64,000 bases of DNA, taken from NCBI GenBank assembly GCA_944470555.2, contig OX104134.1:98512701-98576700 (forward strand), written 5' to 3'. This DNA is from Heterobilharzia americana (lineage: Eukaryota > Platyhelminthes > Trematoda > Strigeidida > Schistosomatidae). Positions 1 to 10,969 of the stretch are shown here, piece by piece. Numbering within the stretch: the first letter of the stretch is position 1; every line of letters starts with the position of its first letter. Under the pieces are notes generated by a model. The model worked only from the letters and a program-made list of their open reading frames with translations, was not told the origin of the DNA and did not search any database. The position numbers and the translations under genes were made by a program.

Positions 1-889
1 ATAAGAAGATAGTGGATTAGTGAAGATTACCCTAACAACTTGGTTTAGTGACAATAGGACGCAAGGTTCATCTGCCTGAGACTAGTTAAGTAAGGGTTTT
101 ATAGGCCAGGCGTGTTGATTCAAGATTGGTTGAATTACATTCACATCTGAAGAGAACCTATATAATGGAGCACAGAGCATGGTATTTGCAGGGCCAGCTA
201 CTTCTTCCGCGTTTTTTTGATACGGGAGATAGCATCAGTATGTAATGCTAGTTATCCACAATAAACATCTAAATATGGTCACATTTTTTATGAAAATCCG
301 CAGGACTTTGCTTTCTTAACCCCAACGTTGAGTAATTTTTTCTCACTGACAGCAAATAACTTTTGTCATACTGTTAACTGATAGAAGTTTGTAGTATGGT
401 ACTCACCAAAGGAATTAATATGAAAGTCAGTGTAAATCTTGGGTACATTACAATATACAGGCTTGACCACTCCATGGATGTTAGTCAGATTTAGGACTGA
501 ACTATGGAAAATGTTTCAGGTAGAAACAGAATAGCTAACCCTTAGTTAATTATCTATACAACTGGTAAAACCTTTCTGAAATTGCGGAATACACCGATCT
601 GATCATAAGAAAGGACAAAAGGGGTTTGCAGCGAAGAAATTTTTTCTTTTGACGAAGTAATTTACTAAGCTGTTTATGTATATGTTACAGTGGGCAGAAT
701 ATTCCAAAATTATTTTGAATCAGGGATCGAAACATCATAAATCACGAAAAGAAGTTAATGAATACAAATCAGAGTTTACAGTGAGAAAATAAACAAGCAA
801 TTATGAAAACGAAAATGTAATTATGTAATACAGGGTAAATTTATGACAGAGTAGGAAAATAAACAATAGACTATGAAATTAAAATGCAC
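1..889. other. no gene recognised
   Basis: AT-rich sequence with stop codons in every frame. I see no splice-bounded exon, tRNA-like head or transposon motif. Confidence 0.5.
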
Positions 890-891
890 AG

Positions 892-1990
892 TTACGTAAT
901 ACAGGATGAATCGAAGACAGTCAAGGCCTTATGATGATCACCGCAACGATAAAGGTTGTATGTACCATTTTTGGACACTGATTTAAACTTCTGAATGACC
1001 GATGACTCAGCTGCTTTCATACGCCTTTGTTTTATTCCCTTTGAGTGATTTGACTGAACTCTGCGAAAGATTTTGAATTTATCCTCAAAGGGACCCAAGG
1101 GGCCTGAGTTCACAAGGTCTTCTATTATTGTTAGTTTTCGCCGGCACGTTTTACAAACAACGTATGTTACAGCCAATGTAGTCAGCTCCACAGGAGCAAT
1201 TAAACTGGTATGCATATACTGATTTAGCCTAATGGGTTGACTTGTCTTTCAAACATTGACCAATACGTCTTTAACAGCTGTAAATTTTTCGAGAGTTGAC
1301 AGCAAAGTATGTTCTATTTAAAAGCTTTTTGCAGTAGTGTTAATAGGATTTCTGAGAAAATATCATTTTCGAATTCATGACTCAGCAAAAGAATCCTTTT
1401 GGCGTCAAATGTGTTCTTCCAGTTGGGTTCTTTGGCTTTGTGTTCTTGTCTGCAAAATTTAGTCGGGAAACAGTTTCGTACTAGAGTTCGTCGAATATGT
1501 AGCAGTTTTTTGTCAACGGAGTCCTCGGTACACATTTTCTTGATTCTGGAGGGCAATGAATACATAGGATTTCTCCTCCTACTAAGAGAGACCGAACTTT
1601 GAAAATTATTAAACTATCCGTTCCACGTAGGCTTTCTGTAAATCTATCTACAAAGTGAATTATCATCTTTTCTTTGGAGTTCAACATTAAGAAAATGAAA
1701 CGTTGAATTTGATTCTGTTTTCAGAGTGAACTCAAGTGAAGGGTGGGAGTTGTTGAAAGAATGAAGCAGGTTTATAAGATTCATATTTTCATCACAAATT
1801 ATAATGGTACCATTATTATATGTGAAATTATCATCTGGAATAAATAACCCATTCAGGTGAAAAGATTTCTAAAGTCCATTATTTTTTACAAGTAAGAAAA
1901 GGTTCTCTGTCATTTTATTCTCCGTATAAATAGAACAGTATAAGTTAATTTCCTCTTCATTATTGAATGTTAGCCTAAACCTGGCTAAAC
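892..1990 (-). pseudogene. Penelope-like element remnant (RT C-terminal half and GIY-YIG endonuclease)
   Basis: Decayed PLE read on the - strand. From high to low coordinates one meets a block around 1835-1690 resembling the stretch after the RT catalytic motif (DENMNLINLLHSFNNSHPSL, then FHFLNVEL). Next come 1687-1481 and 1565-1314 (SRIKKMCTEDSVDKKLLHIR), which match the same region of the better PLE at 50.5-52.9 kb (SRIKRICPSDTIDEELDKLR). The GIY-YIG motif CSCGADYIG lies at about 1199-1165 in a different frame from its continuation (LVNSG..., 1215-892). PLEs use an RT plus a GIY-YIG nuclease to copy themselves into DNA ends; this copy cannot. At least two frameshifts and several stops are present, and the YMDD block is barely recognisable. 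The boundaries are where similarity fades. Confidence 0.75.
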
Positions 1991-2029
1991 AGAAACGTTC
2001 ATTTATTTCATTTTCTTCCTCAACTAATA

Positions 2030-2130
2030 AATACCTAGGACGAAACAGCTGTCCAGGGCTCCCAGATTTTCAGTGGTTCCTCAACTGATGTCAATCCATG
2101 ATGAATACTACTTCTAATAAATACCTGTCA
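2030..2130 (+). repeat. 3' part of second tRNA-headed SINE family
   Basis: Contains GGACGAAACAGCTGTCCAG, the 'subject to hammerhead-like' segment of this family, followed by the typical CTCCCAG...TTTCC stretch and the ATGATGAATAC tail. The tRNA-like head is missing and the CTGANGA half of the ribozyme core is decayed. Confidence 0.6.
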
Positions 2131-2262
2131 ATTCATACTGAAGTTAGTGCTACTGATATCGTCTAGAAAGACGATGAAAGCTTCACGATTAAACAACCCA
2201 GCTAAGAGAACACCATACATCCGAGATCATCCACCTGAGCTACAAATATTCTCCACTACCTG
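2128..2262 (+). repeat. single arm of the hairpin repeat family
   Basis: Shares the block CGTCTAGAAAGACGATGAA and the following CTTCACGATTAAACAACCC with the right arm of the hairpin at 47.53-47.71 kb. It continues into a segment also found at 34.40-34.43 kb (CTGAGCTACAAAT). Only one arm is present here. Confidence 0.65.
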
Positions 2263-3084
2263 TCAATTCGTGTTAACTGAAATATCTACCTAATCTTATC
2301 TGATTACACACTGTTGAACAACAGAAAATATACGAAAGTTGTGAATCATTTGGACGTATGTGTGATAGTAACCCCATTACATTTCTTGTTAACTGGCATT
2401 TCTTTTTCAAAATAAATGAATTACTACGACCTACCCACTATTCATATTTCCCATTCTTTGATCTATACGACACAAAGAACTGTAAAAAAATAAAACCATT
2501 CACTTGATGAAAGTATGAAGCTTTCAAAACCGATTTTAAAATCAGCGATTATTAAGTTTGAGTATCGTTGTTTCTAGACGAGATCCAATGTTTCATATCA
2601 CAAATGTTCAATATGTTCAATGATGAATCACTTGGTAAGCTTTTTTGCTCTATTTTGTTTTGATAACTCATTATTTTTCATATTAACTGGTGTTCACATA
2701 GTTTTTGTTCATGAAGCAAACTGGTTGTGCATTCATTAATTACTGCTGAACCATCTCTATGAACAAAATGTAAACATGATTTATCCTCATCCATAATTAT
2801 ATGATGTGGAAGTTTAGTATATGTTTTTCAGAACAAAGCGTTTCGAATCCCTAATGAATATTGTGGGAAAAAAGTTGTTCACCAGTAATCGAAACCTGTT
2901 ATTACGTGTTCATTGATCTCCCTACTCTCTTCTCCTTCATTACACTAGTTTAATATAACATGTCAGTTATCTCTTCAATTTTCGTGCGTGTTTATGAATA
3001 AACAAATATTGTTTTTACAATATGCTCTTCGCCTAATGTCACGTCATTTTTCAGTAAATAAACACTATTTTTTATTTGCTTGGT
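2263..3084. other. no gene recognised
   Basis: AT-rich, stops in all frames, no recognised repeat. Confidence 0.45.
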
Positions 3085-3215
3085 GACTAGTAGTGGAATT
3101 TATGATGCTTGTTTTACCATCTATAGGATTCGTCAACTGGATGTACCTTCATTCCAGTGAGTGATGTTATTCCCACTGAGGTTCAAACCAAGTATGCATC
3201 GCTTTAAACACTAAT
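3085..3215 (-). repeat. Sm-alpha-type hammerhead SINE, decayed
   Basis: On the - strand a B-box-like region and the spacer before the ribozyme are readable. The ribozyme block is at about 3146-3094: stem I strand CATCCAG, then TTGACGA in place of CTGATGA, and AAAA in place of GAAA. The catalytic core is therefore broken. Confidence 0.65.
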
Positions 3216-3249
3216 GGGTACTGAAAAACGAGAGTCAACACTTTTGCTA

Positions 3250-3362
3250 CGGGTATCAGTTGGTGTTATTTTGATACTTATGATTCCTGTTACTAAAATG
3301 GGTCGAACTGTTCGACTTCTGGTGGTAGATGGCCTCCTATGCGGATACCTCAACACTTTTCA
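3250..3362 (-). repeat. Sm-alpha-type SINE tail fragment
   Basis: Matches the 3' tail of the full unit at 7.4-7.7 kb (same order of the GTTCGACTTCTG, GGCTCCTAT and GCCTCGATATT-like blocks). The head and ribozyme are absent, so this is a second, truncated copy beside the one at 3085-3215. Confidence 0.55.
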
Positions 3363-4421
3363 GTAACAGATGTGATCAAAATTACGTAAATCATGTGCGT
3401 GGTTGACTTATTTACTACACGATTATGTTCAGCCAGCTATTTAAACCGATTCATATATGAGGTGAAAAGTATGGTGATCACCTGGAGTCATTCACCTTAC
3501 AGAAACTATTTTAGCTGACAAGTTCAACACTGTGGCGCTCATTATTTCAGTAATAGATGTTACCGATAAGCTAGTAGCAGATCATGACTAGTGTGGATTC
3601 ACTTACCTCAGGAACGATGATTGGCCTGACGCCTCAAGCCATGCCTTGATGATGCATGCCAATAAGCGCGGAATAGTATCCTCAAAATGTGTCAAAGTGA
3701 TTCACTGTCAGTTACTTTACTCTGTTCTGCTTTAGTTTTTTCTCGGTGAATTTCTTATTGTCAGGTGAAAAAATGTGCTGTAAGTTAGATGAGCCTTGTC
3801 TCATTTCATGCATCTCTCAAGGTGAAACTCTGATTTGTTGGGAAGTCTTTAATTCAACGAAATGCTTCAATGTTCCACGTAAATCACCCTTACAGTTAGT
3901 CTTTAATAGGCAATAAATGTTAGCCTAAACAGAGTATTCAATGAAGATTCTACAAATCATTCCACAATCTCTAATTTTTGATTGCATAACTTTTAAAAAA
4001 TGACTCATTTTACACAATAAACTCAGTGTCCTTAAATTTTGATAATGAAAAAGCTGTGGAATGAACTTTATCTTATGTGTATCAAGATAATCTAAATTAA
4101 CATAGTGACATCCAATCTACCTATTCTCTGATTTTTATAATTTCGTTATCGTTATGTTAAAGGAAGAAAGACAGATACATAATATAAAATGCACTTAGAT
4201 TTTACTCATCAAACTTTTCTTTTTCTTGTAAAAGATAATGAACTACCTTTCAAATTACTGAGATCATGTAGTGAAAAAGCAATGTTCAAAGAAAAAATTC
4301 TACATAAAAGAATGCATAAATCTCAGGCAAATTTAATCAGTCAGTGATAAAAGGATAAAGTACGTGAAAAAGACCCTTTTTAAAAAAATCATTTTCATGT
4401 TATTTTCTTGCTGGTGGCTAG
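3363..4421. other. no gene recognised
   Basis: AT-rich stretch. No exon-like block, transposon motif or tRNA-like head seen. Confidence 0.45.
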
Positions 4422-4560
4422 TAATAGAATGCAAAGTGTATGTTTTGTCCTATATAGGATTCGTCAGTTGGATTTAATTGAGAGCCAATGACTGATCAAG
4501 ATCCCAGTGAAATTACAACTCAACACTCGTCACATGTCCTACATTCTTTGGTAGTAAAAA
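4422..4560 (-). repeat. Sm-alpha-type hammerhead SINE, decayed
   Basis: The - strand reads ATCCAACTGACGA then ATCCTATATAGGACAAAAC. The CTGACGA strand of the core is intact, but GAAA has become AAAA and the cleavage side is lost. The flank CTATTACTAGCCACC is the family's usual 3' neighbour. Confidence 0.6.
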
Positions 4561-4574
4561 CTGACCGTCTTGAA

Positions 4575-5110
4575 TCATTTAACGTTAAGGTTTCTTTTAT
4601 TTCCAGATAAAATCACCAGTACTAACTTCAATATGAGGAGTGGGGAATCAGGATTTCTCCGCGAAGGGTTTACTAGCCTACCCTGCCAAAAGGTTATGTT
4701 AGTTAATTTTACCTTGACGGTTGTGTAATTCTTCACATATAATTTCCTGTTGGCCATTTCTCTGCCTGACCCCTGATCTTACAGTTATCACTTTCTTGTT
4801 GTTTGATTGGTGGAGTCTGCGTCTACATACAACTTAGTTATTGATTTACCTGAATGCCAAGCTTGCAGGAATTCTGTGATATTTCTTACGTTTCTTCTAT
4901 TTAAAATCTTTGCATTTTCAAAATCGAATTCATGTCTACATTTGTCCACGTGGATTGGTCTGATCGACAAGATGGTTGTGGCATTTAGAGGGTAATTGAT
5001 GTTCACGCAGCCAAAGCAGAAAGCGGCCATCACTTTATCGGTTTCAGTTATGTCGTCAAGGCTGCGAAATCTCAGAACAATTATTATTGCTAACCTAAGC
5101 TGTGAACCTT
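4575..5110 (-). pseudogene. Penelope-like element 3' end (GIY-YIG domain C-terminus)
   Basis: The - strand frame 5033-4788 (81 codons) contains a stretch typical of the end of the GIY-YIG region in PLEs: HVDKC..HEFDFENAKIL, then ITEFLQAWHSGKSITKLY. Family members usually read 'HxFDxxNxKIL ... R.FLEAWxS...SINxHI.xD'. The start codon is not biological; the frame is simply the open remnant between decayed sequence. Upstream (5100-5034) a related but frame-broken stretch is visible, and 4757-4575 is probably 3' untranslated element sequence. No RT block is present. This PLE looks different from the one at 50.5-52.9 kb, whose equivalent C-terminus has no such motif. Confidence 0.6.
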
Positions 5111-5289
5111 CTCTACTATCAGTTTTTCAGTTATAGCTGAGTTTTTTATTATTTTCAGCAGGATTCATCATCATAGCGGCACAGATAAAAAGATTTAGCT
5201 TCTGCCACAAGAATGAAGACCTAGCATTACAAAAAAGTATTATGACAATATTCTCATCAGTGGTGTTTGCATAAGTGACTAGATTATCA

Positions 5290-5545
5290 ATCAGTTGTCT
5301 TAGGTGAACAAACTGTTGACAATTTCAAGTTGGTATTCATCGTAGACTGACATCAGTTGGAGGAACAATGGAAACCTGGGAGTACTGGACAGCTGTTTCG
5401 TCCTAGTATGGGGATCCTCAACAGTGCACCAGGGGTCGAACTGGCGACCTTCAGGTTCCGTGGCCAGCACGTTACCATCGAGCCACTGGGTCTGAATCCA
5501 GTGGTTCGTATTTCCAACTTCAGTCAGTTCACGACATAGCACGAG
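5290..5545 (-). repeat. second tRNA-headed SINE family, nearly complete copy
   Basis: Read on the - strand: an A-box-like CAGTGGCTCGATGGTAACG, a B-box CAGTTCGACCCC near 5440-5428, then a hammerhead-like segment (about 5430-5381), then CTCCCAGGTTTCC and the GATGAATACCAACTTG tail. The ribozyme core is CTGTTGA (A6 changed to T) with GAAA and the GTC cleavage site kept, and the palindromic stem III ACAGCTGT intact. It codes for no protein; the open frames across it are accidental. Confidence 0.75.
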
Positions 5546-7388
5546 CGCCACCCAATGTTAATGTTGAGTATTTGTCCTCACGACCACCAGGTTTGCTCAT
5601 GATTACGGTCAATAATTTATGCTCGAAACGTCGTCAAATAAATAATACTATGTGACTGTGTGTTATAAATTAAATAAACAAATCTAATATGGAATTAAAT
5701 TCTACCACAGTACCCAAGTTTTACAATTATACTGATAAGACAGTTTCCAAAATTTGTCCCCATTGAATGTCTGGTGTAGCTGTGTTGTCACGAGTACTCA
5801 GTAATGATCAAAGTCTGCGAACGGAGTTGGCAGTGTGACTATTTCGCCGAGTGATTTGACATTTCAGTGCATTATATTTTGGTATTCATTGTTAAAAGCC
5901 AATTAGCAGGTAGCCTTTGACCTATGTTTTGCTCTCTACTGCAATGATTAGTAAGACGTATCTGTGATCATTCATGAACTCACATTCCTTGGGTAATTCA
6001 CACTGGTATCAGTTGGTACCGAAGTCAGAGACTTCAGGCTATTTAGACAGTGACTGGTCATTTGTAGAAGTGAGTAATGTACATGAAATGCTCATCAATT
6101 TTTCCAAGGTTTCAGATACACCTGAATGATAAGTACAAGAAAGTAAAGATCCTAAGTTGATTTAGAATTCTTGCTGACTGGATCTCAAAATCTAACATGA
6201 AAAGCTTCGTATCACGGAATAACGTGGCAACCGGTCAGACGTCTTGTTAAAAAAACAAAAGCTGAGACCCAGTCCACATTTTTATAATATGACTGAGTCA
6301 AGAAAGCACAAATTTTTAAACCTTCAAATCACATGGAACTCAGATAATCTACCACTTTCAGCTAATCTCCTGTCACACTAGAAATATACCAGGATATGTG
6401 TATCAGTGAGTATATGAAACAGTTATTGGATTAAAAATTTTGACGTTTCAAACAATTCACCTCAGTCCTGGTTCCCAATGAACTACATAAGGGACAATAT
6501 TTACCATAGTTTCACTGGCAATCAACAACAAATTTATGACGAACATGTAAAATGATGAAGGGACTACAACCGATGTCAAAAGGTCTCCTACCCGTTGCAT
6601 AATTATCATCGTTATCTCAGTCAGCTCCATCAACAACCAGAAACCATGTTCACTGTGTCTAATTCTGATTAGAATGAGAGCTTATGACTAAGTAGATAGT
6701 TTGAACATAATGCACGGATATTCATACATCACGCAAGCAAATGAAAGCTGGGGGAAATCATCAGTGAGCGAAGTAAAGATCCCAACAGCGGTTGAATTTC
6801 ACAGCTTACTTGGCACAGTTCCAGGTCAGTAATCCAGAGGTTTGAGCTTCGAATCCTCCTAATTTTCCTTCCCAGCTATAACCATCATCCTGTATCACTA
6901 CTACTAGTCTACAAAACCACATACGGAAATAACGGATAGTTTTTACAGACGAAAGTACTCATTTCAAAAATCTTTGTGTCGCTGAATCCTGTAAATATCA
7001 AAGATCATATAGATCAACTATTTTGTTGATTCACTGCAGAAAAGCTGGGATCAAGGTTTAACACGCCTGAATCAAGACATCATCTCATACTGTAATAAAA
7101 GGACACTTCAAAATGTCCATACAGACAGCTTGTTTGCCAGAAACAGCTCACGCGTTTCGCCCAACAATTCAGTAGATGGACGTTGCAAGCGTCAAATCCT
7201 TCTTTCTGCCGAATAACTTTTCGTTGACTGAAAAATCATTCTCATCTCAGTTTAAAGAATTCATATAATTGGGAAAAAACAATGTTTCTAATCAAAATAT
7301 GTTTGGTTTTGATTGATTTTTAAAGGTCTACGGCCTTTCTACTAAAAACGCTTTCATCCAGTTACATTCTAAATCATATTACACGAAT
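5546..7388. other. no gene recognised
   Basis: Mostly featureless AT-rich DNA. Near 7190-7130 the - strand has CTGAATTGTT followed by GGGCGAAACGCG, which resembles a decayed hammerhead-like motif of PLE terminal repeats, but no PLE coding sequence adjoins it. Confidence 0.4.
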
Positions 7389-7702
7389 TCTATTCAGTTT
7401 ATGCAATTACTATTTGTTGATATACTTGTAATTTCCCGTTGTTTCATTAGATTGAATTGTTCGACTTCTGTTGGCATATGGGCTCCTATACAAATGCCTC
7501 GATATTGTTTGATTGTTAGTTGTGATAATTTGGTCGGTTGTGGCCAGAAGAAGAATCCAGAACGCGCGTTTCATCCTTTTTGAGACTTTTCAGCTGAATG
7601 TACCTGCACCCAGTGAATGATGTTGTTCCCATCTAGACTTGAACCTCGTATCGATTACCTCAAACGCCAAGGTGTTATCCACTATGCCAAGGAGGTGTAT
7701 TT
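7389..7702 (-). repeat. Sm-alpha-type hammerhead SINE, full-length unit
   Basis: Complete unit on the - strand. The tRNA-like head starts near 7702 with an A-box-like TTGGCATAGTGG and a B-box AGGTTCAAGTC. Next comes the GGGAACAACATCATTCACTGGG spacer region, the ribozyme (about 7603-7553), then the tail ending near 7389 with the GGCATATGGGCTCC-complementary and ATCGAGGCAT-type blocks. Sm-alpha units are RNA polymerase III-driven SINE-like repeats whose transcripts self-cleave. Here the core reads CTGAAAA (G8 changed to A), with GAAA and palindromic stem III ACGCGCGT kept, and the cleavage base is T not C. I infer that it no longer cleaves. Confidence 0.8.
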
Positions 7703-8011
7703 ATTTACTCACTCCTAGGATTCACTTCATAGTGGGTCCAGTAAAGTGATTGCTGCTTCATTTTGACAAGGATCTGACACTCCTGTCGTTGAATAACCGC
7801 TATAACCCACTCTGAACATCACCCTACATCAGATTTACTCATTAGATACATCATAGAGTGACAGAGTATGAGTTGCAAGATGATGTTTCAAGTATAGTTA
7901 CTTTTCCAAAATCATATCAAGGCAATTGAACACCTTCATGACTTAGTTTTTACAGATTTTCCAGTGTTTTATTTTATATGACGGTTGATACTGTGAAGAT
8001 CCAATATGCTT

Positions 8012-8200
8012 ATCAAAGTATGCATATATGAGTCTCCTCAGCAGTGCATACTCACTACTCTGCCATGGATCGAAATCACGACATTCAAGTTTCGTGATGA
8101 ACACCCTATCATTGAGCAAGTGGGTAGGAACCTACGAGTCCGACCGATGTTAGTCCATGATGAATATCAATTTAAAATCAACAAACCCTTACAAACCCCC
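8012..8200. repeat. mosaic of two second-family SINE pieces in opposite orientation
   Basis: 8012-8125 matches the tRNA-like head on the - strand (A-box-like AGTGGCTCAATGATAGGG complement; B-box ATTTCGATCC). 8130-8200 matches the 3' tail on the + strand (TGTTAGTCCATGATGAATA, then AATTTAAAATCAAC). The two halves point in opposite directions and are joined near 8127. Confidence 0.6.
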
Positions 8201-8392
8201 AAACAGGAATAACTGTTCAGTGCTGATTAATGACATTCTTTGATATGAGATTTTCCGGATTTCGAATAAGATATCACCACCAATGAAGCAAACCAAGGTG
8301 AAAGTAAGGGCGAATATACATCGATGACATCGTATGAAGACCACACTGTATCGTGAACTAATGGAAATTGCAAAATATTCGGCATTCGATTC

Positions 8393-8550
8393 TAGCCAAG
8401 TGGTTCAATGGTAACGCGCTGGCCACGAAACGTGCAGGTTCTGGGTCCGATTCCCTGTTGGGAAAGTGACAGAAGGGCAATACTGAGGAGTCACACAGAA
8501 AGACGAAACAGCTGTCAGTGCACGATGAATACTAGCACCACCACATGATT
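8393..8550 (+). repeat. second tRNA-headed SINE family, copy with intact ribozyme core residues
   Basis: Head: CAAGTGGTTCAATGGTAACG (A-box-like), B-box GGGTCCGATTCCC near 8445. Then comes a hammerhead-like block at 8473-8530 and a short ATGATGAATACTAGC-type tail (8530-8550). The tail is shorter than in the copies at 5.3 and 43.3 kb. It contains no protein-coding sequence. Confidence 0.75.
8473..8530 (+). ncRNA. hammerhead ribozyme candidate in second SINE family
   Basis: Core CTGAGGA at 8483-8489 (fits CUGANGA). Stem II is GTC 8490-8492 with GAC 8502-8504 and a 9-nt loop. GAAA is at 8505-8508. Stem III is the loopless palindrome ACAGCTGT, with predicted cleavage after C8516. This is the same layout as the Sm-alpha ribozyme, whose stem III is the palindrome ACGCGCGT. 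Stem I pairs poorly (GGCAATA against AGTGCAC), so activity is uncertain. All invariant core bases are present. Confidence 0.5.
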
Positions 8551-9784
8551 CCCAACATTATATATATATTTATACGAATGTACAATTTGAGAATAATTTC
8601 ATTGACAAGAGTCCTCCTAGTTGAATTTCTTTTTCTCTACCTACATTAGTGTGAAATCCAGAAGCACAGTTGAAATGACTTTATATGGATGCAATCCTTA
8701 GATAACCTGTGGCTCTATTCCAATGACAAGTTCCAACAGCTTTTCATCTGGTGGCTTGCTTGAATCTTGGGCTACCAAAATTTTCCACCGCATATATACT
8801 TCAAATTATTTCCCTTCAGTTTGTTTTAATCATTTAACTATGTCTTCTAAACGCGCCATATACTCTCACATGGTTTTATAATGTTTTCGGTCAGCCGTTT
8901 CTCGAGTTAATAACAAAATGAAGGAAAATGTCATTTTCTTTTCAAATGGACTTTTCGTTGTACAAAAGTTCATCATATTTCCCCTTCTCGGACGTATAAC
9001 TCAAATGACAGACTCTTGTATTGGCTGAATAAATCGCCATCACCAAACTTAAGTTGGATTTTATGTACATCTATCCTAGATAGGAAGGTAATCCAACATC
9101 ACCTGGCTGTTCAACATTATTACCTTTCATAGTGCTATTACTAACATCATTCGGGTGCTGTAATCATTTCGTTTGAATATATTGTTCTGATAGTGAACCT
9201 GGTGAGAATTCCATACTGTGTTGTCTGGAATAAAACAATTATTATTCACATAGCCTCTTGTTATATCAGGGAACACTTTTAAGCCAATTTTGAGGTAAAT
9301 ATATTTACCGTTGAAGTATTTGAACGAATAGGTCATTTGTGCGTGATCGCTGTAGCTGTTCAGTCCTAGTTACTCAGTCTTGACCGAAATCTTTTGATCA
9401 GATTTGTATTGTGGCCAGTAAGCTAAGTATAAGCTAGTAGTAGAGCACTGTGGTTTGGTCTTGGGTGATTGCGGCCAGTCGAAAGGATGCTCTAAACAAA
9501 AATTTCTAGTCAGTTACCCTCTAGAGATCAGTTCGTGCACATAATCAAGACATAAAAGCAGTTAATCATATCCTGATCAGTTTAGTGGTAAATTCATTGA
9601 CTTCAACAATGAGTGAAGAAGGTTATTATCATCAAGAAACCATCAGCTTCCTCATGGCTGCAGATATGCGATGCTGATGGAATGGAACTGGGACGAAACC
9701 TGAGTGGAGTTGAGTTTTGCCTTTTGATTCTCATTACATAGCGCCAAAAAAATACTCAAATGTTTGTTAATTATGTTTATTTTG
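8551..9784. other. no gene recognised
   Basis: AT-rich. A 69-codon open frame on the - strand (9336-9127) has no feature I recognise and no splice signals around it. Confidence 0.4.
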
Positions 9785-9865
9785 ATGACTAACAGTGGAA
9801 TTCAGAACACCGGTTTCTTCCTATTTGGGACTCGCCAGGTAGGTGTACCAGCAACTTCAAACACC
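9785..9865 (-). repeat. Sm-alpha-type ribozyme segment
   Basis: The - strand reads CTGGCGA, GTCCCAAATAGGAA, GAAA, then CCGGTGTT and CTGAATTCC. The loop CCCAAATAGG is the Sm-alpha loop, but A6 is G. No tRNA-like head is attached. It lies about 90 bp from an oppositely oriented copy. Confidence 0.65.
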
Positions 9866-9929
9866 AAAATGGTATTAGTTACTAGAAATGTTTGTCAGTA
9901 TTATTACTTCTGAATTTCGGTAGCGTGAT

Positions 9930-10145
9930 TAGAAGATAATAAATCCAACTGACAAGTCACAGATAAGAAGAAACACGCATTCTAGGTTCCACTGCTAGCC
10001 ACGATCCATCATTAGTATACTTAGAACACAGGTAATATCGAGGCATCCGCACAGGAGCTCATATGCCAATAGAGACCAATCAATTCAGCCCAATCAACGA
10101 CGGTACGATATAAAAACAACTATACTAAAGCTAAGCAACCTGTTT
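9930..10145 (+). repeat. Sm-alpha-type SINE, ribozyme and tail
   Basis: Ribozyme block 9941-9992: AATCCAA, CTGACAA (G8 changed to A), GAAACACGCATTCTAGG. It is followed by the full tail: CACTGCTAGCCACGATCCATC, AATATCGAGGCATCCGCACA, ACGGTACGATATAAAAACAA. The tRNA-like head is missing. Confidence 0.75.
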
Positions 10146-10399
10146 TCATAAATTTATATATTCTCCTTAGTAAGATTTTGAAAATATCTGGAATAAATTT
10201 TGAGTCATTCCTATTGCAGAATATAAAAGAGATAATGTCGAAGTTTATATACTAGTGTCTACTAAAAACCCCAGCTTTCGGATTGACACTTAAACTTTAG
10301 ATCATCTCATTTCAGCTAAAAAAAGGTTCATCAAAATGTCCAAATAATGCAGCCAAATGTCTTAGAAATAAGATGAAAAACTCAAGCCCGAGAAATAAG

Positions 10400-10910
10400 A
10401 TAACAAAGAGTTCTTAGAAATCAATAATTATCCTTGTAAAATTATCCAGGAAGTTATAAGAAACTAAGAAAATGAAGAGTAACGTTGATACACTATACAT
10501 ACTGATAACGACAACATTAAGTGAGCGATAATTCTGAACCTTCACCATTTTACCAAACAGTAAAGGTACCTTATAACAGTTAAACATGCTTCTCAAAAGA
10601 GCTGGAATAAGGGTGGTGTTAAAATTTTCAAACTCACAAAGAAAAAAGCTTAGTAGACTAAAGCATCTTAGAGAATTCACTAAATAAAATAATTTAGTTT
10701 ATTGGATTTCATGTTACAATTGTGAGGTCAATTACATAGATGAAAACAGTCAATCAAGGTCATTCAGACTAATCACAGATACAGGATTCAATAGAATGGT
10801 AGTCGTAAAAACTAACATTTGAAAGCGAGAAAAGAGGAATTGAAAACTGAAGCTTTGTTTATCGAATTAATCGAATTATCAAATTGATCTGATTGTGTGT
10901 CCAGTAGCCT
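10400..10910 (+). pseudogene. Penelope-like element 3' fragment, GIY-YIG region
   Basis: The + strand, with several frame changes, reads MLLKRAGIRVVLKFSN at 10588-10640, a pattern typical of the PLE segment 'LKRAGIRVAFKPxN'. It continues with a Cys-rich ISCYNCEVNYIDEN (10710-10760), where family members have 'CxxCxxxYIGET', and MVVVKTNI (10795-10820). The same KTNI block occurs in the PLE at 27.4-28.1 kb (VTILKTNIAGW), so the two belong to one lineage. The GIY-YIG glycine is replaced by aspartate, and stops follow KTNI. No RT catalytic block remains. Confidence 0.65.
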
Positions 10911-10969
10911 GCATCTGCACTTTCTTCACATTGAGATGATGTCACCACCTGGGATAGGGTCTTATCCTA

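Noticed and set aside
5300..5551. 83-codon - strand frame as a gene
   Set aside because: It coincides with a tRNA-headed SINE copy, which is noncoding.
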